NCBI GenBank assembly: GCA_036874045.1
Contig: CM072347.1
Span: 6,140,501-6,204,500, forward strand
Direction: 5' to 3'
DNA from: Cymodocea nodosa
Taxonomy: Eukaryota > Streptophyta > Magnoliopsida > Alismatales > Cymodoceaceae
Length of the DNA: 64,000 nt
The notes under the pieces were generated by a model. It ran no database searches. It was not told where the DNA came from and saw only the letters and a list, made by a program, of their open reading frames with translations. Positions within the stretch are counted from its first letter, which is position 1, and every line of letters starts with the position of its first letter. Below are positions 24,756 to 35,626 of this stretch, one piece after another. The translations under genes and the position numbers were made by a program.

Positions 24756-26167
24756 GGAAAGACTATCTTGAAGATGCTGTAAACTAAACTCAGATTAACT
24801 TAAATTTATATTTTTGAGTACTTTAATTTGATTTTGACAGTATTTTACCTCCCCCTACAAGTATACTCCAAAATATTCAAAAACATATAGAATATACTTG
24901 TATGAGATAAGTTTTAAATTATAAATATACTTTAATGAATTTTTCAGAAACATCTATTATCCTAAATTTGTCAAAGATGATTTTCAAAACCAAATTTGAC
25001 TGTATATGACATGACTAAACCATGAAGAATAATGAAATGTATTTTGAATAAGACCTTTCAAAAGTACTAGATTAGATTTAAATATCAGTATTTCATATTA
25101 ATAGAAATTATACTTGATTCCTAGATATTTGTATATTTTATGAAACAACTTTGATCTTTTTAGAATTGTATATAAATATTTTTATGTTACTTTAAAAGTT
25201 AATTTGAAAAGTTTAGATCATTTAAGAGTTTTCTATTGTATCCATGTAATGAACTTTTAGTCAACAATTCTAGATCTAATTAAGACCTTAGGTTGGTAGA
25301 TTTAAAGAGTCATTTTTTAGGTCAACAATCCTTACATACCTATATGCTTGAGTACAAAAGGCTTGTGATCAAACTGATCAATAAACTCTCAAAGAGTATT
25401 ACTTTATAAGTACTTTTATTTTAATTTTTAAGCATAGTATTTATGCATTTCATTAATACAGATTCAATTAAGCACAAATCTTCTATAATTTTCACTTGTT
25501 TGATTTACTGAAAATATGAATCAATATTAATAAGCTCATATTTTTTACTAGTAGCTTAAAATGATTTACATATAGATCATTCTACAAATTTAGTCAATTA
25601 AATTAAAATCATTCTTTTGATCATACTCAACTTCTTTTGATTCAACAAAATCAACAAATCAAATATCAAAATTTTAGAATCATTCTGAGTTTCTCTTTAA
25701 GCATAAGTATTTCCATTTAAAATTGATAAAACATTAAAATCAAATAAAAACATAAGATACTACAATAATTTTATTGTTAATACATAGTATTTTATATAGC
25801 AGTTTAGATATTACTAAGATATATATATTAAGTATATAATATCTAAGAGGTAAACAACATCATTAAGGATTTTTATATTTGTGGAGTTTAACTTTTTATA
25901 CATTACATAACTTACAAATGCCTAAATTTAATCTTATATTACAAAATATATTTTCATTTAGAGGTTTTGTAAATATATCGGCTAATTGATTTTCACTAGA
26001 CATGAATCTTAATTTAATCTTACCTTTAATTACATTATCTCTTAGGAAATGATGTCTAACCTCTATATGTTTTGCTCTAAAATACAATAATTGATAGTTT
26101 TACTTTTTACTAAACCTTGACATCAAATTATTTTTCAATAATTGACATGTGTCATTGGTACTGTTTC

Positions 26168-26627
26168 TATCTAATTTTTTTCTTTTTTTTGAAGGAGACA
26201 TTCCATAGACACTCAAACAGCCTTGGTGAACACCAGAAGTATCCATGAAGGTGAAAGCTTGTAAAAGTAGACCTTCCTAGGTACTTGGAATAACACTTTC
26301 TTAGAATTTTGATCCCATGTACCACACACTTTATCTCTTAGACATTCTCAACTAGTTAGGGGTACCCAAGTGACTTCATCTACCAACTCGATCGAGAGTA
26401 CTGATAGAGGCAAAATATGCAATGTCGACACATGAGTTAGGTAAGTACATATACCTACTACTTGCTTATGCCTAAGCAAAGCTAGCATTATTGCCTATGG
26501 GCACTGCATGAGAACTTCCTAGGTAGTCATCCATCTTAATCTGCTCCCACCTAAACACAGTTAACTCTAGAGTTATTATAGAGTGGATGCTTGATAGTAA
26601 GTGTAAATGCATCTTTTTATTTGATTT
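26168..26627 (-). mobile_element. 5S-rRNA-derived SINE-like insertion
   Basis: This 440-460 bp stretch interrupts the RNase H region of Copia B. On the plus strand it begins with a T-rich tract (26175-26191), the complement of an A-rich tail, and ends with 5S-rRNA-like sequence. Imperfect direct repeats TATCTAATTT (26168-26177) and TATTTGATTT (26618-26627) flank it, as a target duplication should. The layout on the minus strand is 5S head, unknown body, A-rich tail. That fits a 5S-derived SINE better than a solo LTR of the Cassandra type, in which 5S sequence lies inside the repeat. The body was not recognised. Confidence 0.6.
26500..26613 (-). pseudogene. 5S rRNA-like head of the SINE-like insertion
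   Basis: Plus-strand segments such as ATGAGAACTTCCTAGGTAGT, CATCCATCTTA, CACCTAAACACAGTTAACTC and AGAGTT line up in order with the reverse complement of plant 5S rRNA (ACGAGGACTTCCCAGGAGGT, CACCCATCCTA, CGCCCAAGCACGCTTAACTG, GGAGTT). Most differences are C-to-T or G-to-A. Spacing is kept over about 110 bases. It is a decayed derivative and not a working 5S gene. Confidence 0.7.
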
Positions 26628-26788
26628 AGATTCTACATAATTAGTATCAATATATCCTATAAAATCTATTAAACTATCCTTAGAATAATACAAACTAAAG
26701 TTCTTAGTTCTTTATAAATATCTAAAAATTCTTTTAATGATAATTAAGTGTGACTCTTTAAGATTAACTTGAAATATAGCATAAGTAC

Positions 26789-28758
26789 TGTTTAGAATGA
26801 AAAAGTGCATAATATTAACGGTTAAATGATGGTTAATTGCATAATATTTAGCTTATCATATGAGAATTAAGCCATTATGTTATAATTGCACTGTTATATG
26901 CTTTAATGAAAGAATCTACATAATTTCAGAGAATTAATGTTAATTTAGTATATTTCTAAACTATTGGTAAAATTGCAGGTTGTGAAATTCTTAAGTATCT
27001 GAATTTTCTGTTATTTTGGAGAGTTATGTTTAATGTATCGGACAATTATGTTTTAAAGAATATTTTATTATTTTCTGAAGTACACGTGTTGAAGTCGTAA
27101 TGCATGACTTAAGTGGATTTTTGGTAAGTTATCTGTTAACTATCTGATGCCTCTAAGCATCGGATAGTTAGGTTCGTAAGTGTCCAAAATATCTTAACTT
27201 GTTAAGTTAGAATTATGCACGTGTTGAATTTAAATGCTTTAGTAGATCACATGAGATGCATATGTTTAACTCGTTAAGTTAGCATAACTATACGCGTTGG
27301 GTTACATGAATACACACTAAGGTAATGCGTTATGTTAGCAGCTTATTTCTTTATTACACGTGTTTTATAGTTAAATCAACGAAGGAAGTCCATTGAGTTA
27401 TCTATAACTCTAGGGACCTTTTATTTTCTAATATGCCACTATAGCAGTTATAGAAACAAGACATTCAAAGGAAAACCACGATTGCATGTATCACGTAGGA
27501 ATTCACTTGTGGAAGAAAGAAGAAATCACCATTGTTGATATGAATGAAGGAAATCTAACCGATCATTTAAGCGGGAGCAGTTACTACTGTAAGAAATATA
27601 AAAGACGAAGAAAAAATGTGTGCAAAGGGTGTTGGAGAACTGCACTAACTATAGGCAGTGTCGGAAGTTCCCTAAAGCTCTACACCACCACCATAATCAC
27701 CAACCATCAGAGGTCTGTGAGGATACTTTCCTGATGTTGGGTCGATTCCGAGCCAAACACGGTGCTTGACAACCACTGTGAGGAGTGATCACGTCGCGAG
27801 AAGGGAAGCCTTTTTCACCAAGCATCGATTCATATCTCAAGAGATCGTAAAGCTTCTAGCCTTGGTTTTGGGTTGATGCTAGTATGCTGAGGAGGAGATC
27901 ATCTTGCAATTTTGGACTCACGATTCTATAGGGAGAGGAGATAGGATTGTAAGTGATTAAATTTTCAATGGTGTAATCACGTCGCATGTAGTGACAGAAG
28001 TTTTACTGTCGATAGAGATTTTTACATTTCACCTTTCGTTCATCTTCAGGAACATATCAAAAACAAAAATACCAAAAGCAACAACTTATCTATGTGTACT
28101 TTTAGTATGTAAGTGTTGTATTGTTTGTTTTGTATCGTGATTAATGCTATCATAGCCAGTATTGGGAATGTTTTATGTTTGATTGATTCAGAAAATAGAT
28201 AATAGTTTTTACAATTTACTGAAATTGTTGTGCTCTAGATACTTAAAGATTTTAATGGTTACTATTTGAAATATCTAAATGTTAGTCTTGCTTAATGATA
28301 AATCTAATTTTAACTAGCATTAAAGAGCTTAATTGATGTTATTTACAATCTGTGAAACCGCCCAATGGTTGGCCAAATTCCTCTGTAAATAGTAATATTA
28401 AACTATATTGTTAGACTCGTGGAGTTAACTTAAGTCCACAAGGTTAGTTCATTGAGTTTGCCATAACTCCACGAACTAGGTCCGTTGTGTTAACTATAAC
28501 TCAATGGAGTGCTTTACTGAACACATAAACTCCAATATAAAAATCGAAATAGTACACAATTCTTACTCTATCTCTCTATGGGATCGACTTGTACTTGCAC
28601 ACAAATACAATATACACTATGCACTTGTAGTTAAAATACAAATTGGAATTAATATCTAATTTGTGTGAAAGGTTGTTAGTTTACTTCTAAAAGTAATTAT
28701 TAATATAAGCATAAAGACAAAGTAAACAAGTTTAAGATCTAATGTTTCACATCAATAC
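26789..28758 (+). repeat. Gypsy 1 5' LTR
   Basis: Nearly 2 kb from TGTTTAGAATGA to ATCAATACA just before the primer site. It carries a TATA-like AATATAAAAG (near 27596) and, towards its 3' end (28410-28520), an array of inverted motifs (CGTGGAGTTAAC, AACTCCACGA, TAACTCAATGGAGT). The right copy (35172-35626 plus 46687-47229) matches it closely over its first kilobase. Confidence 0.85.
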
Positions 28759-28766
28759 AAGTTTTC

Positions 28767-28784
28767 TAGTGCCGTTGTCGGGGA
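28767..28784 (+). promoter_or_regulatory. Gypsy 1 primer binding site (Asp tRNA-like)
   Basis: TAGTGCCGTTGTCGGGGA differs at three positions from TGGCGCCGTTGCCGGGGA, the Asp-tRNA primer site known from Athila elements. It lies a few bases after the LTR. Confidence 0.85.
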
Positions 28785-28838
28785 CAGATTGAGAAGCTAA
28801 GCAACTGTGAGTGCTGCTTTGTTTTAATAGCAAGAGGA

Positions 28839-29810
28839 GTGTTGTGTGTTTTCTTCTATAATTTAGAATATGACATATGCTTATGTCAAAGATTTTTGAC
28901 ACCTATAGTTAACATATGTGAATTTTGCAACTTAGAAGGTCACGACATTTCTGATTGTTTGAAACCGAAAGGATTGCAGATGGTTAGATCACATGAACAA
29001 CAAATGAATTATCTTCACTATAATAGAGCTAAGTATGAGAATCCTATGGTTTACCCAACTAATGGTCAGCTTAGAATGTGTAATATGTTGAGAGACAAGG
29101 AAGTTTGGGATAGGTATGATAAACTAGAGCATAGCTTAGAGCAAAACATGGACAAACTAGAACAATTTATGTGTTAGCAACAAGAAGTCAACCAATTAAA
29201 CTATAAGGAAGCATATTTAGAACCTAAAATTGATATCATTTACGAAACTGAAAAAACCATAATGAAAATTGATCAACAATTGAATGCAATGAGATTAGAT
29301 GATCTGGAAAGAAAACTAAAAGCATTGGATGAATTTACAATGAAATTACAAGTTATGTAACAGGACAACATAAATGAAAACTTCAATGTTATAGATCTGC
29401 ATAATTTGCAAGACATACAAACAAAAGAAAATACTAATGCAATAGAATTTAAAGAATGCAATCTAAAACTAAAAACAGTTGAAGATCATAATCATGAAAA
29501 TGATATACAAGAACATCAAGAAAGTAATGAAAATCTGGAAGATGTATGCATAACATTAAGATCTGGAACTGATATACCACCAAGAATTCAAAAAGAAAAT
29601 AATATGAAGGTGGATAAGAACAAAAACCAAAATGATAATGAAAATGTAATAACTAAAAATATAGACAACAATGAAGAAAAATCTGAATCTGAAAATGAGA
29701 CTAAAAATGATCAAATAAATCAAATGAAAGAAAAAGAATCTTTTAAATCACAATCATTAGCACCCTATCTTGAAAAATTACAATAAACATTTCCTGAAAA
29801 ATAAGAACAA
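28839..29810 (+). mobile_element. Gypsy 1 gag region
   Basis: Contains a CCHC zinc knuckle, CEFCNLEGHDISDC (near 28918-28960), followed by a Lys/Glu/Asn-rich, probably coiled-coil region up to the protease. Matches the Athila layout. Broken. Confidence 0.75.
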
Positions 29811-29869
29811 ATTAGAGAAATCTTTGAAAAAGTACAAGTTAACATTCCTTTGTTAGACTTATAGCAGAA

Positions 29870-30680
29870 AATGCCACCTTGTGCTAAATTTCTTAAGGAT
29901 TGGTGTACTAAGAAAAGAGAGCGAAAAGTTTTAAGGAAAGTCTTTTTAGCTAAGCAAAGTAGTTCCCTATTTCTGCCACAAATTCCTAAAAAGTTATCTG
30001 ATCCTGGAATTCCTGTTATATCATGCACCATAGGAAATACTATTTCAGAAAGAACCTTAATAGACCTAGGTGTAGGTATAAATGTTATGCTAAGTGATAT
30101 ATTTGCATCTTTAGGATTAGAATGCTTAACTCCTACTAGGACTGTTATTCAATTAGCTGATAGAAGTATAAGATATCCTAGAGGAAAAATAAAGGATGTC
30201 TTAATTAAAATAAAAAACTTCATATATCCTATTGATATTGTAATTTTGGATTCCCAACAAATTAAGCATAAAAATCATGATATATCTTTAATTTTTGGAA
30301 GACCATTTTTAGCAACATCAGAGGCTGTTATTAATTGTAAAACTGGAGTAATGAAGTTAGCATATGGTAATGAGGATACTCAATTAAACATTTTCAAACT
30401 AGAAAAGTTTGAGGAGTTAGAAATGTCCTTACATACCATAGACTTTTTAGAGGATAAAGGAGATATGCTAGATGATGTGATTCAAGAAGAATTAAATAAG
30501 CAACTAAATTCTGAAACTTTAGAAGAAAGTGAAAGCATAAATATAGAAGGAGATCAGGAAGAAATTAATTTAGAAAATGATGATGTTCAATTAGGAGCTC
30601 TAGCTTCTGATGGGCAACAATTAGAATTAAAACCTTTACCTCCTGAATTAACCTATATATTTCTGGAAGAAAAATGAACA
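29870..30680 (+). mobile_element. Gypsy 1 protease region
   Basis: Shows a retroviral-type protease of the Athila/Tat group: LIDLGVGINVMLSDIF, LADRSIRYPRGKIKD and FGRPFLATSEAVINC segments, then an acidic tail. In the family the usual active-site triplet is DLG, present here. The fragment at 1-250 comes from the same region of another copy. Confidence 0.8.
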
Positions 30681-30889
30681 TGTCTAATCATTATTGCTTC
30701 AGATTTAAAAGAGGATCAAATTGCTAAATTAAAAGATGTAGTAAAAAGTTATAAAGAAGCAATAGGATGGACTATGAATGATATAAAAGGGTTAAGTGCA
30801 ACTTTATGCTGTCACCACATATATTTAGAAGAGTGCTAAAACTATTAGAATTCTTGAGAGGAGATTAAATCCAAACCTTAAAGAAGTAG

Positions 30890-32150
30890 TCAGGAAGGAA
30901 ATAGTGAAATGGTTAGATAATGACATAATTTATCTGATTTCTAATAGCCCATGGGTTAGCCCAATCCATGTAGTTCCCAAGAAGTCAGGATTAACAGTTA
31001 TTAGGAATGAAAGTCAAGACTTGATACCTACTAGAATTCAATCAGGCTGGAGAGTGTGTATAGACTATAGGAAGCTGAATGCTATGACTAGAAAAGATCA
31101 TTTTCCCTTACCTTTTATAGATCAAATGCTAGAGAAGTTAGCAGGGCAAGAATATTTTTGTTTCCTAGATAGGTATTCAAGATATAACCAAATTCTAGTA
31201 ACATTAGAGGATTAAGAGAAAACAACTTTCACCTGTCCTAATGGAACTTATGCTTTTAAGAGAATGCCATTCGGATTATGCAATACACTAGCCACCTTCC
31301 AAAGGTGTATGCAAAGCATATTCACTAGAATGACTGAAGATTTTTTAGAAATATTTATGGATGATTTTACTGTTTATGGAACTTCATATGAAGTGTGTTT
31401 AAACAATTTAGATCGAGTATTAAAATGCTGTATCGAAAAAAGTCTGGTTCTAAATTAGGAAAAATGTCACTTCATGGTTAAACAAGGAATAGTTTTGGGA
31501 CATGTTATTTTAAAGAAAGGGTTGGAAGTAGATAAAGCAAAAATAAAAGTAATTTCTAATCTACCAGAACCTAAATCAGTAAAAGATATTAGATCATTTC
31601 TAGGACATGCTGGATTTTATAGAAGATTTACTAAAGATTTTAGCAAAATAGCTAGACCTTTAACTAATCTATTAAAAGATGTCCCATTCAATTTTGATAA
31701 AAATTGCAAAGAAGCATTTTTCAAGCTTAAAACTAGCTTAATTTCAACTCCTATAATTCAAGCACCTGATTGGAGCCATCCATTTGAATTAATGTGTGAT
31801 GCATCTAATTTTGCTGTAAGAGCAGTGTTAGGACAGAAAATAGAAAAATCTACTAAAGTGATTTCATTATGCAAGCAAAACCTTAAATGATGCTTAAGTT
31901 AATTATACAACTACTGAAAAAGAGCTATTAGTTGTAGTGTTTTCCTTAGAAAAGTTTAGATCATATCTGATTTGAGCTAAAGTGATAGTATACACGGATC
32001 ATTCAGCTTTAAAACACCTAATAACAAAGAAAGAGACCAAACCTAGATTGATCTAGTGGATATTATTATTACAAGAATTTGATCTAGACATTAAAGATAA
32101 AAAAGGTTGTGAGAATGTAGTAGCAGATCATTTATCAAGATTATAAATAG
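30890..32150 (+). mobile_element. Gypsy 1 reverse transcriptase and RNase H region
   Basis: RT motifs seen in order: PWVSPIHVVPKK, WRVCIDYRKLNAMTRKDHF, MPFGLCNTLATFQRCM and FMDDFTVYG (the YXDD-box position). Then FLGHAGFYRRF and the RNase H start PFELMCDASNFAV. Order and spacing fit Ty3/Gypsy. Broken. Confidence 0.9.
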
Positions 32151-32289
32151 AAAAATCAAATATTGAAATTAAAGATAATTTTCCTGATGAACAACTAATG
32201 ACCATCAACACAATGCCTTAATATGTAGACATAGTTAATTACTTAGTTACTGGTTTAAAACCTAAGGATTGGAATAGACAAGATAAGAA

Positions 32290-33510
32290 ATTGTTCTTTT
32301 CAAGAGTAAAATATTACTATTGGGATGACCCATATTTACTTAAGAAATGTCCTGATCTGTTTTTAAGGAGGTGTGTTCCAGAAACTGAATATCAGAGCAA
32401 ATTGTCTTTCTACCATGACCAAGCATGTGGAGGGCATTTTAGTTTAGGGAAAACTGCTGCTAAATTTCTGCAATGTAGATTTTATTAGCCAACACTATTC
32501 AAAGATGCTCATAAATATTGCTTAAGTTGTTTAAGATGTCAACAAATAGAAAGAATATCAAAGAGGAATATGTTGCCTCTTAATCTTATTGTTGAGGTTG
32601 AAATCTTTGATGTGTAGGGAATAGATTTTATGGGTCCATTTCCTATGTCTAATCAATTTAGTTATATATTGTTAGGGGTGGATTATATGTCTAAATGGAT
32701 AGAAGCTATTCCTACAAAAACTAATGACAACAAAGTGGTAATACATTTTATAAGAAACAATATAATTGCTAGATTTGGAATACTTAAAGTTATTATCAGT
32801 GATAGAGGAACTCATTTCTGTAATAGAAGTTTTGAAGCCTTAATGAAGAAATATGAAGTAAATTACAAAATTGCAACATTATATCATCCGCAAACAAGTG
32901 GACAAGTAGAAAGTGCAAACAAACAAATTAAGTTAATCTTAGAAAAAGTAGTAAATCTTACTAGAACAGATTAGGCTAATAGGTTGATAGATGCACTATG
33001 GGCTTATAGAATTGCTTATAAGACAAGCTTAGGTATGTCACCTTTTAGGCTAGTATATGGAAAAAGTTGTCATTTACTAGCTGAAATTGAACATAAAGCT
33101 TATTGGGCATTAAAAACTCTGAACACTAATTTAAATCAAGCCATTGAAAATAGGAAAATACAATTGATTGAATTAGAAGAATTTAGGAATGAAGCTTATT
33201 CAAAAACTGTAAGAGAAAAAGAGAAAATAAAGTTCTGGCATGACAAGAAAATTATTCCAAAAACCTTTGAAATAGGACAAGAAGTATATCTTTATATGAC
33301 TAGACTCCATAACCATCTAGGAAAATTAAGATCTAGATGTGCAGGACCTTACATAGTTTGAAATATTTATCCTTATGGAGCTATTGAAATTGAAAATCCT
33401 AAAAATCAAAATATATTTAAAGTAAATGGACAAAGACTTAGACCTATTTTGAAAATACCAAAGAATTCTTTTGGAATTATAGAAGAAGTAAGAGTAGAGG
33501 ACTACTAGAG
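32290..33510 (+). mobile_element. Gypsy 1 integrase region
   Basis: Integrase core visible with GVDYMSKWIEAIP, SDRGTHFCNRSFEAL and YHPQTSGQVESANKQIK, then AYKTSLGMSPFRLVYGK and the C-terminal HNHLGKLRSRCAGPY segment. Matches Athila-type integrase and the second copy at 47818-49039. Confidence 0.9.
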
Positions 33511-33539
33511 CTTTACTTAGAAAGAAAATTTCTAAAATT

Positions 33540-34198
33540 ATAATATATATATATATATATATAAAAGGAAGAACAAAATTTTATTTAAACATCGTTGCGG
33601 TTCAACTACAAGATCCATCGGTTTGACTGAAACACAAAAAAAAATCTATATATTATATTTAGTTAAATGACGGTGGTACCGAAGTATAGTATCGGTTAAA
33701 CCGATAGAAAAAAAGAAAGAAAGAAAATATGTAATTTCGGTTCAACCAAGGAATATAACGATTTGACCAAAAAATTTTAAAGTGTTGAAAAATTAAGAAT
33801 CGGTTAGACAGGAAATTCTTTGGTCTTGACCGAAGTAAAAATTATTATTATATGTATTTTTATTAGATATAACTTTACGGGAAGTCCGTTGAGTTACGCT
33901 TAACTCAATGAACTTACTCCATTGAGTTTAGGATAGGTTAACGAACGTACCCCGTTGAGTTAACTCTAACTCAACGGAGTACAGAAGTTAAGTCCACAGA
34001 CTTAGTCCGTGGAGTTAACTGTAACTCCATGGAGAGGTAAATGAGAGAGCGAGAGCTTTGCGTGGGAAGTGACCTGATTACCTGCCTAAACTTAGGGCTT
34101 ACTTATACTTAAACTTAGGGTTTGGGGGCATTATCTGCAGAATCATTTAGAACTTAGAACAGTAGAGATCAGAGCGATTCTGTTCCGTTGTGTAACTC
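33540..34198 (+). other. Gypsy 1 spacer with inverted-motif arrays before the 3' ORF
   Basis: Begins with a (TA)n run (about 33541-33563). A block of CGGTT/AACCG motifs follows (33590-33840), including the hairpin ATCGGTTAAACCGAT at 33691-33705. Next is a block of GTTGAGTT/AACTCAAC motifs (33885-34040), including a perfect 11-bp-arm hairpin at 33952-33977. The same two blocks recur in Gypsy 2 at 49080-49335 and 49375-49530. Confidence 0.85.
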
Positions 34199-35171
34199 CA
34201 TGATGAGGAAGATGACACCCGAGTTCTGGGAAAATGCAGTTGACACGTTAACATTTCTTAAAGATTCGGAGGAATGACACACGAGGCAAAAAATCAGGAA
34301 TACGACGAGGGAAAAAGAGCTACAAAAGGTAGAATCTGACCTTTTCTACTAGAGGAAAGTGTTAGTAGATTTAGATATACAAATACCTCAGATAATGGAA
34401 ACTAGAATCAAAGTTGCTACAAAAGTTGTTGTAAGCAGAGAGAGAAGAATCAGGCCAAATAACAAAGTTGCCCTAGAGCTAATCCAACACAAGGCTACAT
34501 TATGGTTTTTGTGAGAAATTGTTGGTTGTGCAAGGGGTGAGATTAGGCGGCAGCAACAATGGAAAGAAAATGAAGAACAAGTAATTAAAGAATAGGAGGA
34601 GCCGACTACTAAAAGACCTGCTCCTAAGGAATAGCAGCTTGGACCTTCAGTTCCACCACCATGGCTGTTGGAAAGAGCAGCAATTTTGGGGCCTTCTATT
34701 GAGGAAGAAATAAGAGAATTTCAAGAACTGGTTCAAATAGGAAAAGACTAAGGAGAACTAGAAGAATTGGCAATAGCTATAGCACATTTGGTGTTTGATG
34801 CATGGTGCAAAAAGAGGGCTGCAGAAAAGTTGAAAGCCCAATATAAAATCAAAGTGGAACAGCATCAAGAAGCCACTACTTGACCTATTACAAGAGGAGC
34901 TGAAGCTGGTCCTTCGAGACTACCAATTATAGAAAAAGTTAAATAGGAAGAGCTAGTACTTGTGGCTCAAAGGCCTGCAAAGCCCATTTTTGTAGATTTA
35001 ATCTCAGAAGAAGAAGAGGAAGACCAGACATAATTAATCAGAAGAAGAAAAGGAAAAGAGATAGTGCCTAAATATCAAGAGGAGATTAAATCTAAAATAC
35101 CAAGATTAGTAGGGCCTATAGAGCCGAGTTTTGTAAACCTGCTATCTGATTTTGAGGATGAGTAGAAGTAG
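34199..35171 (+). mobile_element. Gypsy 1 extra 3' ORF region (N-terminal part only)
   Basis: Matches the N-terminal half of the 3' ORF of Gypsy 2 (from about 49687) up to an acidic Glu/Asp-rich stretch (near 35010-35170). The LTR then starts at once. The plant-transposon-protein-like C-terminal domain present in Gypsy 2 is not seen here. Broken. Confidence 0.75.
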
Positions 35172-35626
35172 TGTTTAGAATGAAAAAGTGCATAATATTA
35201 ACGGTTAAATGATGTTTAATTGCATAATATTTAGCTTATCATATGAGAATTAAGCCATTATGTTATAATTGCATTGTTATATGCTTTAATGAAAGAATCT
35301 GCATAATTTCAAGGAATTAATGTTAATTTAGTACATTTCTGAACTGTCGGTAAATTGCAGGCTGTGAAATTCATAAGTATCTGAATTTTCTGTTATTTTA
35401 GAGAGTTATGTGTAATGTACTAGATAGTTATGTTTTAAAGAATATTTTATAATTTCTTGAAGTACACATGTCGAAACCATAATGCATGACTTAAGTGGAT
35501 TTTCGGTAAGTTATCTATTAACTATCTGAAATGCATCTAAGCATCGGATAGTTAGGTTTTTAAGTATCCAAAATATTTGTAATCGTTAAGTTAGAATTAT
35601 GTACGTGTTGAATTTAAATGCTTTAG
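35172..35626 (+). repeat. Gypsy 1 3' LTR, left part
   Basis: Starts TGTTTAGAATGA and follows the 5' LTR (26789 onward) closely. It is interrupted by Copia C at the TTTAG target duplication (35622-35626). Confidence 0.9.

Larger units (their letters stand above)
24761..26788 (-). mobile_element. Copia B, older SIRE-type fragment
   Basis: After the target duplication of Copia A the sequence resembles the linker of the other Copia copies (CCTCCCCCTACAAGTATAC near 24849). It then matches RNase H (about 25896-26160 and 26640-26780, with AKHIEVRHHFLRDN and NQLADIFTKPL). It lacks both LTRs here and is more diverged than A, C or D. A 5S-derived retroposon sits inside it and Gypsy 1 starts at its right edge, so it predates both. 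Confidence 0.85.

Noticed and set aside
26461-26627. A functional 5S rRNA gene
   Set aside because: Too many changes from 5S, many of them C-to-T/G-to-A, and it is joined to a longer inserted body with a T-tract.
33541-33563. (TA)n run as a regulatory element
   Set aside because: A simple microsatellite; Gypsy 2 has only a shorter AT run there, so length is not conserved.
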